The notes: a model not told the origin generated them from the letters alone. A stretch of DNA of 9,573 nt from Armatimonadota bacterium (GCA_003516955.1 DPBN01000265.1:1-9573); one strand, 5' to 3'. Counted from the stretch's first letter, positions 1-6,433 are shown. Made by a program: numbers and translations.

Positions 1-2
1 TC

Positions 3-1922
3 ACCGAAGTCTGCAACGCGCTCCTGCACCGGATCGACCACCCGGACTGCTCGCTCGACGAGATCATGGCGCACCTTCCAGGGCCAGACTTCCCGACGTA
101 CGGGACGATCATGGGCACCAAGGGGATCCGCAGCGCTTACGAGTCGGGGCGCGGGTCGATCGTGATGCAGGCGAAGACGATGATCGAGCCCGGCGAGGCA
201 GGCAAATCGCTCATCGTCATCACGGAGATTCCGTACCAGGTCAACAAGACGACGCTGATCACGAGCATCGCTGAGATCGCCAAGCAGCGGAAGTTCGACG
301 GCATCCTCCGCGTCGACGATTACTCCGACAAGCGCGGCATGCGGATCGAGGTGGAGCTGCGCCGCGACGTGAACCCGAACAAGGCGCTGAATTACCTGCT
401 GAAGCACACGGCGCTCCGCACCACCTTCGGCGCGATCATGCTGACGCTCATCGACGGCGCTCCGCGCGTGGCGCCGCTGTTGACGCTCCTGGATCGGTAC
501 ATCGCCCATCGGCGCGAGGTGATCGAGCGGAGGACGCGGTTCGAGGTCTACCGCGCGCTGGAGGAGGTGCACCTCAACGAGGGCTACCAGATCGCCCGGA
601 GGTTCTTGGACGAGATCATCCAGCTGATCCGCAATTCGGAGGATCCGGCCCAGGCCCGTGCCGAGATGGTCCGACGGTTCGATATGTCGCCCTTCCAGGC
701 CAACGCCGTTCTGGCCATGCCCCTGCGGCGTCTGACGCGGATCCAGCAGCGCGAGCTGGAGAACGACTACAAGGCGGCCATCCTGCGGGTGCAGAACCTC
801 CTGGACATCCTCAACCGTCCCGAGCGACTGACGCAGGTGATGAAGGAGGAGATCGTCCAGCTGCGGGACAAGTTCGGAGACGAGCGGAGGACCCGGATCG
901 TCGCCCGCGAGGCTGGCGAGTTCACCGAGGAGGACCTGATCCCGGACGAGGAGGCGATCGTCGTCATCAGCCGGGACAACTACATCAAGCGGGTCTCCAT
1001 CGACGCCTACCGCCAGCAGCGGCGGGGCGGCAAGGGTGTCCGCAACGTCCTGAAGGCGGACGACGAGCCGGCGCACCTGTTCCAGGTGAGCACCCACCAC
1101 ACGATCCTCTTCTTCACGGATCGGGGACGGGTGTTCCGACTCAAGGGCTACGAGATTCCGGAGATGGGCCGGTACGCCAAGGGCACGCCGGTCATCAACT
1201 ACATCGCCATCGACAGCGAGGAGCGGGTCACGGCGACGATCAGCGTCAAAGACATCCAGGGCGACGGCTACCTCGTGATGGTCACCAAGCGAGGCGAGGC
1301 CAAGCGCACCCCGTTGTCGGCGTTCGCCAACATCCGCTCCAACGGCCTGATCGCGTTCGACATCGAGGAGGGCGACGAGCTCCGGTGGGCTCTGAAGACC
1401 CGCGGCAAGGACGACATCATCCTCGTGACGCGCAACGGGCTGTCGATCCGCTTCCCGGAGGACCAGCTGACGAGCCGATCAAGGACGGCCGGGGGCGTGA
1501 GGGCGATCAGTCTGGAGGGCGACGACGAGGTGGTCGGGGCGGAGGTCGTTCGGCCTGGCGCCTACCTGCTGGTCGTCGGCGAGAACGGCTACGGCAAGCG
1601 CACCGAGCTCGATGAGTACCGCCCCCAGGGGCGCGGCGGCAAGGGACTTCTCACGATGAACGTGACCCCCAAGACGGGTCCGATCGTCGGCGCCGAGGTG
1701 GTCGAGGACGACGACCGGCTACTGGTGATGACCGTGCTGGGCAAGGGCATCCGCATCAAGGTGAAGGACGTGCGGTTGGTGGGCCGGATCGCTCAGGGAG
1801 TCAAGCTGATCGACCTCGCCGCCGGCGACTCCGTCCGTTCCATCGCCCGAATCGTGCAGAGCGCGGACGACGGCGACCTGGAGGCCGACGGCGACGGGGA
1901 GGAGCCCGAGTCCGAGGAATAG
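3..1922 (+). CDS. gyrA: DNA gyrase subunit A, 5'-truncated by window edge
   Basis: This is the breakage-reunion and DNA-wrapping subunit of DNA gyrase, which introduces negative supercoils with GyrB. The reading frame is open from base 3 and reads TEVCNALLHRID before the first ATG at 66, so that ATG is internal and the true start lies upstream. About 639 residues are visible of a usual 800-900; the catalytic tyrosine and quinolone-resistance region are missing. Visible parts are the PGPDFPT motif, the long coiled-coil/tower helices, and the C-terminal beta-pinwheel. The canonical GyrA box QRRGGKG is at 1017-1037, and a GyrA-box-like QGRGGKG lies in a late blade near 1627-1647. The intact box, the blade repeats and the acidic tail (DGDLEADGDGEEPESEE) favour GyrA over ParC. 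The stop at 1920-1922 sits 4 nt before the next start, so the downstream gene is probably co-translated. Confidence 0.97.
   Translation, partial: TEVCNALLHRIDHPDCSLDEIMAHLPGPDFPTYGTIMGTKGIRSAYESGRGSIVMQAKTMIEPGEAGKSLIVITEIPYQVNKTTLITSIAEIAKQRKFDGILRVDDYSDKRGMRIEVELRRDVNPNKALNYLLKHTALRTTFGAIMLTLIDGAPRVAPLLTLLDRYIAHRREVIERRTRFEVYRALEEVHLNEGYQIARRFLDEIIQLIRNSEDPAQARAEMVRRFDMSPFQANAVLAMPLRRLTRIQQRELENDYKAAILRVQNLLDILNRPERLTQVMKEEIVQLRDKFGDERRTRIVAREAGEFTEEDLIPDEEAIVVISRDNYIKRVSIDAYRQQRRGGKGVRNVLKADDEPAHLFQVSTHHTILFFTDRGRVFRLKGYEIPEMGRYAKGTPVINYIAIDSEERVTATISVKDIQGDGYLVMVTKRGEAKRTPLSAFANIRSNGLIAFDIEEGDELRWALKTRGKDDIILVTRNGLSIRFPEDQLTSRSRTAGGVRAISLEGDDEVVGAEVVRPGAYLLVVGENGYGKRTELDEYRPQGRGGKGLLTMNVTPKTGPIVGAEVVEDDDRLLVMTVLGKGIRIKVKDVRLVGRIAQGVKLIDLAAGDSVRSIARIVQSADDGDLEADGDGEEPESEE
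1914..1918 (+). promoter_or_regulatory. Shine-Dalgarno for the TTG-start zeta-like kinase
   Basis: GAGGA lies inside the last gyrA codons, 8 nt before the TTG at 1927. It supports a non-ATG start and coupling to gyrA translation. Confidence 0.6.
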
Positions 1923-1926
1923 GCGC

Positions 1927-2523
1927 TTGTCGGAACAGGACGCTCCCGAGGTTCCGCCCCAGGCGGTGATCATCGCCGGGCCGAACGGTTCCGGCAAGTC
2001 CACCTGCTCCGTCGCCCTGCTCACGCAGTTCGTGGAGTTCGTGAACGCGGACCTCATCGCGCAGGAGATCACGGGGCACACGCGCGCCGGGGCCGACATC
2101 GGCGCGGGCAGGCTGTTCCTGGAGCAGATCGAGCGGCTGGCCCGCCAGCGACGCGACTTCGCCATCGAGACCACCCTGGCCACCCGGTCGCTGGCGGACC
2201 GGATCGTCCAGTGGAGGCGGGACGGCTACCGCGTGCACCTGGTGTTCCTCTGGCTTCCGAGTGCCGACCTGGCAGTCCAACGCGTCGCTTTCCGGGTCCG
2301 TTCCGGCGGGCACAGCGTTCCGGAGAGCACGATCCGTCGTCGGTTCACGGCCGGACTGCGGAACCTGTTCCGCATCTACATCCCGATCGTGGACACGTGG
2401 AGGGTGTACGATAATTCCCGTGGAGCGGACCCGGTCCTGATCGCCTCGGGCGTCAAGGACGGCCCCGTGAAGATCGCCGAGCCAGACGCATGGCGCGGGC
2501 TCCTGCAGGAGTACGGCTCGTGA
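1927..2523 (+). CDS. Zeta-toxin-like P-loop kinase (COG4185-type)
   Basis: This 198-aa protein resembles zeta-toxin-like nucleotide kinases; characterised zeta toxins phosphorylate UDP-N-acetylglucosamine and block cell-wall synthesis. Its actual substrate is unknown. A Walker A GPNGSGKST spans residues 18-26 (Lys24). NADLIA (Asp42) and AIETT (Glu81) fit the zeta substrate/catalytic positions. The block RSGGHSVP (125-132) followed by IRRRF (136-140) and GLRNL is typical of this stand-alone subfamily. The TTG start is chosen because it has an SD at 1914-1918 and leaves a short tail before the P-loop. It lies 4 nt after gyrA and its stop overlaps the GTG of the next gene, so all three may share a transcript. 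No epsilon-type antitoxin is visible upstream. It could instead be a non-toxic housekeeping kinase. Family assignment is firm; toxicity is inference. Confidence 0.85.
   Translation: MSEQDAPEVPPQAVIIAGPNGSGKSTCSVALLTQFVEFVNADLIAQEITGHTRAGADIGAGRLFLEQIERLARQRRDFAIETTLATRSLADRIVQWRRDGYRVHLVFLWLPSADLAVQRVAFRVRSGGHSVPESTIRRRFTAGLRNLFRIYIPIVDTWRVYDNSRGADPVLIASGVKDGPVKIAEPDAWRGLLQEYGS
2507..2511 (+). promoter_or_regulatory. Shine-Dalgarno of the 72-aa gene, inside a 12-bp palindrome
   Basis: AGGAG with an 8-nt spacer to GTG 2520 fixes that start over the upstream in-frame ATG at 2490. The SD is the right half of the perfect palindrome CTCCTGCAGGAG (2500-2511), so it could fold into a small hairpin that hides the SD until ribosomes finish the kinase gene. 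Confidence 0.6.
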
Positions 2524-2738
2524 GCCATTTGGACCGCAAGAAGTTCGCGAACAGGTTCGAGCAGGACGACGAGGTCAGCCGCGCAGTTCGGGAAGCCGTG
2601 CACCGCGCCCTGGCCGAGCACAAGCGCAAGAGCAACTCGATCGCGGTCTGGAAGAACGGCAAGGTGGTGATTCTGGAATCGCACGAGATTCCGGTCGAGG
2701 ATCCCTCCAAGCCAAAAGACCCCTCCGAAAGGCCCTAG
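2520..2738 (+). CDS. Small conserved-looking partner of the zeta-like kinase (72 aa)
   Basis: This 72-aa soluble protein has no recognised catalytic domain. Residues 5-37 are a charged, probably helical stretch ([19 protein letters not shown] onward to AEHKRKS). Residues 38-57 form a compact strand-like block, [20 protein letters not shown] proline- and charge-rich tail follows ([14 protein letters not shown]). The helix-plus-'IAVWxxGKVV' pattern resembles small proteins I associate with COG4185-type zeta kinases, but that is memory and not a search. The GTG start overlaps the kinase stop as GTGA and has a well-placed AGGAG, so strong translational coupling is expected. An ATG at 2490 would add 10 residues but overlaps the kinase more and has no better SD. 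A role as antitoxin or modulator of the kinase is inferred from gene order only. Confidence 0.72.
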   Translation: MSHLDRKKFANRFEQDDEVSRAVREAVHRALAEHKRKSNSIAVWKNGKVVILESHEIPVEDPSKPKDPSERP

Positions 2739-2746
2739 GGTCCATT

Positions 2747-2763
2747 GTTGCAACCGTGTTGCA
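2747..2763 (+). repeat. Tandem GTTGCA direct repeat at 11-bp spacing
   Basis: GTTGCA occurs at 2747-2752 and again at 2758-2763. The copies are one helical turn apart and directly abut the -10-like box of pseudopilin 1. This is the geometry of adjacent protein-binding half-sites. The first copy also forms the palindrome GTTGCAAC. Confidence 0.5.
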
Positions 2764-2779
2764 TATACTGGGTATATGC
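2761..2779. promoter_or_regulatory. Perfect dyad covering -10 box and start codon of pseudopilin 1
   Basis: GCATATAC (2761-2768), TGG, GTATATGC (2772-2779) is a perfect 8-bp inverted repeat. The left arm overlaps a -10-like TATACT (2764-2769) and the right arm contains the ATG (2776-2778). It could be an operator. No T-tract follows, so it is not a terminator. Confidence 0.5.
2764..2769 (+). promoter_or_regulatory. -10-like element (TATACT), leaderless configuration
   Basis: TATACT ends 6 nt before ATG 2776 and no SD precedes that ATG. This fits a TANNNT-type -10 driving a leaderless message. No good TTGACA-like -35 is seen at 16-18 bp, so activator dependence is possible. Confidence 0.5.
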
Positions 2780-3447
2780 GAGAAAGACGCTGCCCCTTGG
2801 GCTTCACGCTGATCGAGTTGCTCGTCGTGATCGCGATCATCGCGATCCTTGCGGCCATTCTGTTCCCGGTGTTCGCACAAGCGAAGCTCGCCGCGCAGAA
2901 GGCCAAGGACCTCTCCAACCAGCGCCAGCTGGGCTTGGCGATCGCGATGTACGCGGCCGACAACGACGACTTCACCATGGTTGCAGACCACGAGACGGGC
3001 TACGATTGGTTCGAGCCTCTGTTGCCCTGCTTCAAGTCGCCGGACGTGCTGAGGTCGCCTGCGATTCAAGGTCGGGCGGTCCCGGCGGAGAGCGACTATG
3101 TGATCAACGGCCTGATCTCGCACGGACTCTCGCTGACGAGCTTCAGCGACCCAGCCTCGCAGATCGCCACGGCTGTCCGTAACCGGAACACGGAGGAGCT
3201 CCATTATCACCCTTGGCCGACCGAATCCGACGGCGACTGGGACGACTGGGACTCGTACATCGACGAGGAGGATGGGGAGAACTCCGTCCTGGACCGGGTG
3301 GAGATTCGGGCTTTCGACAAGGGCGGCAACTTCTCGTTCGTTGACGGCCACGCCAAGTTCTTCGCTTGGGAGGCCACGTTGAGGGATCGCCTGCCCGGCA
3401 TGCACAACGTGGACCGCATTTGGATCCACATCCACCACGATCACTAG
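2776..3447 (+). CDS. Type II secretion/pilin-like pseudopilin, H-x9-DG type
   Basis: This 223-aa envelope protein has a type IV prepilin leader (MRERRCPLG), then the cleavage site G|FTLIE with Glu at +5 and one hydrophobic helix (about 10-36) ending in LFPVFAQAK. It should be cut and methylated by a PilD-type peptidase. The segment [20 protein letters not shown] and the late [14 protein letters not shown] (183-196) match the DUF1559-like 'prepilin-type N-terminal domain/DG' families that are expanded in Armatimonadota and Planctomycetota. Odd parts are a very acidic stretch (150-168, SDGDWDDWD and DEEDGE) and a C-terminal HIHHDH (218-223), which might bind metal. The gene looks leaderless. 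Its stop (3445-3447) overlaps the stop of the convergent glycosyltransferase. Substrate and role in secretion or surface assembly are unknown. Confidence 0.9.
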   Translation: MRERRCPLGFTLIELLVVIAIIAILAAILFPVFAQAKLAAQKAKDLSNQRQLGLAIAMYAADNDDFTMVADHETGYDWFEPLLPCFKSPDVLRSPAIQGRAVPAESDYVINGLISHGLSLTSFSDPASQIATAVRNRNTEELHYHPWPTESDGDWDDWDSYIDEEDGENSVLDRVEIRAFDKGGNFSFVDGHAKFFAWEATLRDRLPGMHNVDRIWIHIHHDH

Positions 3448-4352
3448 GTCGCGTCCAGGATTCTCTGCAGGGCCTCGGCGGCCTCGTCCGCTGAGGCCTC
3501 GCTTGTAAGCGTGACGTTCGTCGGCTCGTGCCAACCCCACTTCGGCGCCAGTCGGGGGCTGAGGAACGCCAAAGTGGGCACACCCATTGCCGCGGCCAGA
3601 TGCACGAGACCGGTGTCCCCCGCGACGAAGGCCCTGGAGGACGAGAGCACCCCACGGATGCCATCCAGATCTGTCTTCCCGGCGACGATGGAGGCGCCTG
3701 GGCAGAATTGGCGCGCGAAGCTGCGGCAGGACTCCACCTCCGCTGGGCCGCCGACCAGCTCCAGCTCCGAGTCGGCGATGCGGAGGCGCGACAGCGCCTC
3801 ACCCAGCACGCTCCACGGCGGGCGCTTCCAAGGGTGCCTCGCTCCCGGCTGCACCCGAAGCTTGCCGTCCGGCTCTTCCAAGCGTGGAAGGACGGGACTG
3901 GCCGTGCTGCACTCCAGGCCGCAAGCGCGGGCGAGATCCAACAGGCATTCCACCTCAGGGCGGATCGAGGAGTAGGGCACAGCGACCGTGAGAAGGGTGC
4001 CACGGGCCTCCGTCCGATGGCCGATGCGCACTGGGACACCGGCCAACCGCACCTGCAACGCCGATCGGAAGCTTCGGTTGGCGAGGAACGCCGAGTGGAA
4101 CCCTTCCCGAGCCACGAGGCGACGCCATCGCAAGACCGCTGCGAGCCCTGGTTCGGGTGGCGAGAGCCAGCCGCACGAGCGGTCGCGGAAGATCGGACGG
4201 AGCGCCTCGCTGGCGCAGATGGAAACCGAGTCGAAAGCCGCCAGCAAACAATCCAAGAGCGGGAGCGACAGCACGGCGTCCCCGATGTACCGCGGCTTCA
4301 AGACCAGAAGCGCTCTACCTACCGGCAATCGGCAAGGCCTCCCAGACGGCAT
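3444..4352 (-). CDS. Glycosyltransferase family 9 (heptosyltransferase-like), second of pair
   Basis: This 302-aa GT-B enzyme probably transfers a sugar from a nucleotide donor to a surface polysaccharide or LPS-like acceptor at the cytoplasmic face of the inner membrane. The N-terminal [20 protein letters not shown] (about 13-33) is the GT9 acceptor-domain opening. [14 protein letters not shown] near the middle matches the 'hPGa...KrW' linker. [20 protein letters not shown] (242-261) is the family's donor-site D(T)GxxHLAAA signature. The ATG at 4352 gives a 38-nt overlap with the upstream glycosyltransferase gene. An alternative TTG at 4328 (reading [10 protein letters not shown]) has GGGAGG 9 nt upstream and puts the GT9 core closer to the N-terminus. 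The two genes almost certainly form an operon. The gene ends tail-to-tail with pseudopilin 1. Sugar and acceptor cannot be read from sequence. Confidence 0.88.
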   Translation of the reverse strand: MPSGRPCRLPVGRALLVLKPRYIGDAVLSLPLLDCLLAAFDSVSICASEALRPIFRDRSCGWLSPPEPGLAAVLRWRRLVAREGFHSAFLANRSFRSALQVRLAGVPVRIGHRTEARGTLLTVAVPYSSIRPEVECLLDLARACGLECSTASPVLPRLEEPDGKLRVQPGARHPWKRPPWSVLGEALSRLRIADSELELVGGPAEVESCRSFARQFCPGASIVAGKTDLDGIRGVLSSSRAFVAGDTGLVHLAAAMGVPTLAFLSPRLAPKWGWHEPTNVTLTSEASADEAAEALQRILDAT

Positions 4353-5331
4353 CCACCGTGATGGATGCGACCGATTTGCCAGAACCCGGCGTGAGAACGG
4401 TCAGATTCGACACGCGCGGGGCCCACAGCCGGTGGATTCCGTGGCGAAAGATACCTAGGATGGGGGTTGGCGTCGCGGCGGCGAGGTGCAGCACCCCGTT
4501 GTCGAGCGAGACCACCAGCTGCGCGAGGCGCGCCGCGCCCACCACCTGCGGCAGGCTCAGCCTTCCGCGAAGGTCCTCAACGAGACCCTCGCGCACCCAG
4601 CAGTCCTCGTCATCGCCGCCTCTCCAGTAGCGCCGCTGGGCCTGCGGCGGAGCACCCAGAAGCCCGATCCTCCTGCCGTCCCTCCTGAGCCTTTCCAGGA
4701 GATCCCGCCACCGATCGCCCGGCCAGAGCTTGTCCTCTCCGGAGGCCGCGGTGGCGACCAGAACCTCGGGCACTTGGATGTCCGGGGGCTCCTCGGGCAC
4801 CCGATAGGGACCAACCTCGCCCCGCAGGCAGCACGCGCGGCAAAGAATCTCCGAGATGTGGGCCGTGCGCAGCATCGGGTGGCGCGCCGCGAGATCTTCG
4901 GCGCACCAGTCCGGGTCCAGCCAGAGCCTCGACGCGGGATCCTCGCCGAACGCCAGGTCTCCCCGCCCCTCGGCGTCCAGGCAGGGTCCGAACACCACCG
5001 TCTCCGGTCCGCAGAGCATCGCGGCCACGGATTTCGCCCAAGCGGCGTTCTCAATGTTCACCACCACGTCGAAAGGCCCGTTGCTCGCGGCCTCCGCAGC
5101 CACCTCGCGGGGCGCGTGGCCCAAGTGCATGCCCGTCCGGTCGATCAGGGGCGAAGCCGCCTGAAGCTCGCGCGTCCTGGTCCCGCCAAAGTACCATACC
5201 TCCCGCGGATTCCATTCGCCGCGCAGGAGCGCGAGCAGAGGGGTCGCCACGACGAAGTTGCCGATCGCATCGTTCGCGACGACCGCCGCCCGGCCACCCG
5301 GGCGCACGAACCCGTCCCTGCTTCGAAGCAC
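4315..5331 (-). CDS. Glycosyltransferase family 9 (heptosyltransferase-like), first of pair
   Basis: This 338-aa GT-B family-9 enzyme has an N-terminal VVANDAIGNFVVATPLL (about 17-33), where Asn replaces the usual Asp of 'GD', and a donor-site motif SLDNGVLHLAAATPTPILGIF (275-295). Identity to its neighbour is low outside these motifs, so the two probably add different residues or act in sequence. A cysteine-rich patch (LCRACCLRG) lies near mid-protein. The open frame continues upstream antisense to murQ, but that part is not credible. I chose GTG 5331 because GT9 similarity begins just after it, and because TACAAT on this strand (5344-5339) ends 7 nt upstream, giving a leaderless arrangement with no SD. 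GTG 5310 is an alternative start. It overlaps the next glycosyltransferase by 38 nt. Likely role: surface glycan assembly. Confidence 0.86.
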   Translation of the reverse strand: MLRSRDGFVRPGGRAAVVANDAIGNFVVATPLLALLRGEWNPREVWYFGGTRTRELQAASPLIDRTGMHLGHAPREVAAEAASNGPFDVVVNIENAAWAKSVAAMLCGPETVVFGPCLDAEGRGDLAFGEDPASRLWLDPDWCAEDLAARHPMLRTAHISEILCRACCLRGEVGPYRVPEEPPDIQVPEVLVATAASGEDKLWPGDRWRDLLERLRRDGRRIGLLGAPPQAQRRYWRGGDDEDCWVREGLVEDLRGRLSLPQVVGAARLAQLVVSLDNGVLHLAAATPTPILGIFRHGIHRLWAPRVSNLTVLTPGSGKSVASITVDAVWEALPIAGR

Positions 5332-5338
5332 GGGAGCG

Positions 5339-5360
5339 ATTGTAGCGCATGCGGTACAAT
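5339..5360. promoter_or_regulatory. 22-bp near-palindrome with divergent -10-like boxes
   Basis: ATTGTA-G-CGCATGCG-G-TACAAT: 20 of 22 positions pair, the only mismatch being the G/G at positions 7/16. TACAAT on the minus strand (5344-5339) serves the glycosyltransferase pair. TACAAT on the plus strand (5355-5360) points to murQ. No convincing -35 is seen for either, so this may be an operator, a divergent promoter, or both. Confidence 0.55.
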
Positions 5361-5366
5361 TCCCTT

Positions 5367-5399
5367 GGCGTCTCGCGCAGGCGACCTGCGCGAGACGCC
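5367..5399. repeat. Perfect 15-bp inverted repeat (hairpin) in murQ leader
   Basis: GGCGTCTCGCGCAGG (5367-5381), loop CGA, CCTGCGCGAGACGCC (5385-5399): fully complementary arms, mostly G/C. No T-tract follows on either strand, so it is not an intrinsic terminator. Its 5' arm begins 6 nt after the plus-strand TACAAT, where transcription would start. The following stretch to 5529 shows no gene and no SD, only a pyrimidine-rich leader. Confidence 0.75.
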
Positions 5400-5529
5400 G
5401 GCTCAGGATGCGGCCCATCCCTTCGACGTGGAAGGTTGATCGCGGCGAGGCCCTCGCGGCCCGCCGGCACGCTCCCCTTCCCCTCCCCAACGGACGCTCC
5501 CGCACGCCCCAGCCCAACCTGCTGCAACC

Positions 5530-6357
5530 ATGAACACAGAATCCCGGAACCCCCGCTCGTACGGGCTCGACAAGATGACGGCCGAGCAGATCGTGCGCCT
5601 GATGAACGAGGAGGAGTACGTGGTGATGCAGGTGCTCCAGTCCGTTGAGGCTGACCTCGCGCGTTGCGCCGAGAAGGTTGCGGAGACCTTTCAAAACGGC
5701 GGGAGGATCATCTACGTGGGCAGCGGAACCAGCGGCAGGATCGCCGCGATGGACGCGGCCGAGATGCCCCCAACGTTCGGCCTCGAGCCGGGCGTGTTCA
5801 TCGCGCTGGTCTCCGAGGGGCCCGAAGGCGTCGCCGGCGCGCCCGACAGCGCCGAGGAGGACGAGCACGCCGCCGTCGTGGCGCTGAACCAGCTGCGCGT
5901 GGACCGGAACGACATCGTGATCGGGCTGACGGCGAGCGGCCGGACTCCCTTCGCCGTGGCCGCCGTGCGGCACGCCCACCAGAAAGGGGTGTGGACCTGC
6001 GGCATCGCGAACAACCGCAACAGCAAGCTCCTGCGTCTCGTGGATCTGCCGATCCTCCTCGACACCGGCCCCGAGGTTCTTACCGGCAGCACGCGCCTCA
6101 AGGCGGGCACGGCCTTGAAGCTCGCCCTGAACCGGATCAGCACCGCGGCCATGGTGCTGAGCGGCAAGGTGATCGAGAACCTGATGGTGGACGTCAAGCC
6201 GGTAAACCAGAAGCACCGGGAGCGATGCGCCCGCATCGTTCGCGACCTCACGACGGCCACGCTCGACGAGGCGTACGACCTCCTCGAGAAGAACGAGTGG
6301 AACGTCCGCAAGGTCTTGGGGATCCTGCGCCCCGAGCTGGTCGCGACGACCCGGTAA
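5530..6357 (+). CDS. murQ: N-acetylmuramic acid 6-phosphate etherase
   Basis: MurQ cleaves the lactyl ether of MurNAc-6-phosphate to GlcNAc-6-phosphate and D-lactate, a cytoplasmic step in recycling peptidoglycan or using imported MurNAc. The 275-aa protein opens with TESRNP and has the SIS-domain GSGTSGRIAAMDAAEMPPTF (64-83). Glu78 corresponds to the E. coli catalytic Glu83, and the SAEEDE segment (107-112) to the region of Glu114. TASGRTPF (134-141) and TGPEVLTGSTRLKAGT (179-194) are MurQ hallmarks. A short helical C-terminal domain follows. It is somewhat shorter than E. coli MurQ (298 aa). ATG 5530 is placed just before the TESRNP motif; no SD is visible. No murP, murR, anmK or nagA lies in view, so the source of MurNAc-6-P is not shown by context. 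It is divergent from the glycosyltransferase pair across a hairpin-bearing leader. Confidence 0.95.
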   Translation: MNTESRNPRSYGLDKMTAEQIVRLMNEEEYVVMQVLQSVEADLARCAEKVAETFQNGGRIIYVGSGTSGRIAAMDAAEMPPTFGLEPGVFIALVSEGPEGVAGAPDSAEEDEHAAVVALNQLRVDRNDIVIGLTASGRTPFAVAAVRHAHQKGVWTCGIANNRNSKLLRLVDLPILLDTGPEVLTGSTRLKAGTALKLALNRISTAAMVLSGKVIENLMVDVKPVNQKHRERCARIVRDLTTATLDEAYDLLEKNEWNVRKVLGILRPELVATTR

Positions 6358-6373
6358 TTGGAACCGGTTTTTT
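6351..6373 (+). terminator. Weak intrinsic terminator of murQ
   Basis: CCGGT (6351-6355, overlapping the stop codon), a 7-nt loop and ACCGG (6363-6367) are followed by six T (6368-6373). The stem is only 5 bp, so termination may be partial. Confidence 0.45.
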
Positions 6374-6403
6374 GCGGCCGAGGCCGCTCGTGGGTCTCCT
6401 GGA

Positions 6404-6433
6404 TGGACGCTCCAGCAGGCGGTGCTTCATAAT
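6404..6433 (+). promoter_or_regulatory. Probable promoter of pseudopilin 2
   Basis: TGGACG (6404-6409; 4 of 6 to TTGACA), 18-bp spacer, CATAAT (6428-6433; 5 of 6 to TATAAT). It predicts a leader of about 42 nt. The SD GGAG (6473-6476) stands 5 nt before ATG 6482. Confidence 0.5.

Noticed and set aside
1617..1650. Second GyrA box as an anomaly
   Set aside because: A YRxQxRGGKG segment in a late blade is ordinary for many GyrA proteins.
2718..2743. Possible terminator after the 72-aa gene (GACCC...GGGTC and CCCTAGGG)
   Set aside because: The stem is 5 bp with a 15-nt loop, or a palindrome with no loop, and there is no T-tract.
2575..3540. 321-aa minus-strand open frame across pseudopilin 1
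   Set aside because: Its Arg/Val/Asp-rich sequence is the antisense shadow of a clear prepilin gene and no domain is recognisable.
5367..5399. Hairpin as an intrinsic terminator
   Set aside because: No T-tract follows on either strand and it lies just after divergent -10-like boxes.
3528..5439. Long plus-strand open frames opposite the glycosyltransferases (3528-4361, 4486-5439)
   Set aside because: They are low-complexity Arg/Pro/Ala-rich shadows of GT9 genes that carry clear family motifs on the other strand.
5332..6216. Long N-terminal extension of the minus-strand glycosyltransferase frame (633 aa open frame)
   Set aside because: It runs antisense through murQ, has no recognisable domain, and GT9 similarity begins only after GTG 5331.
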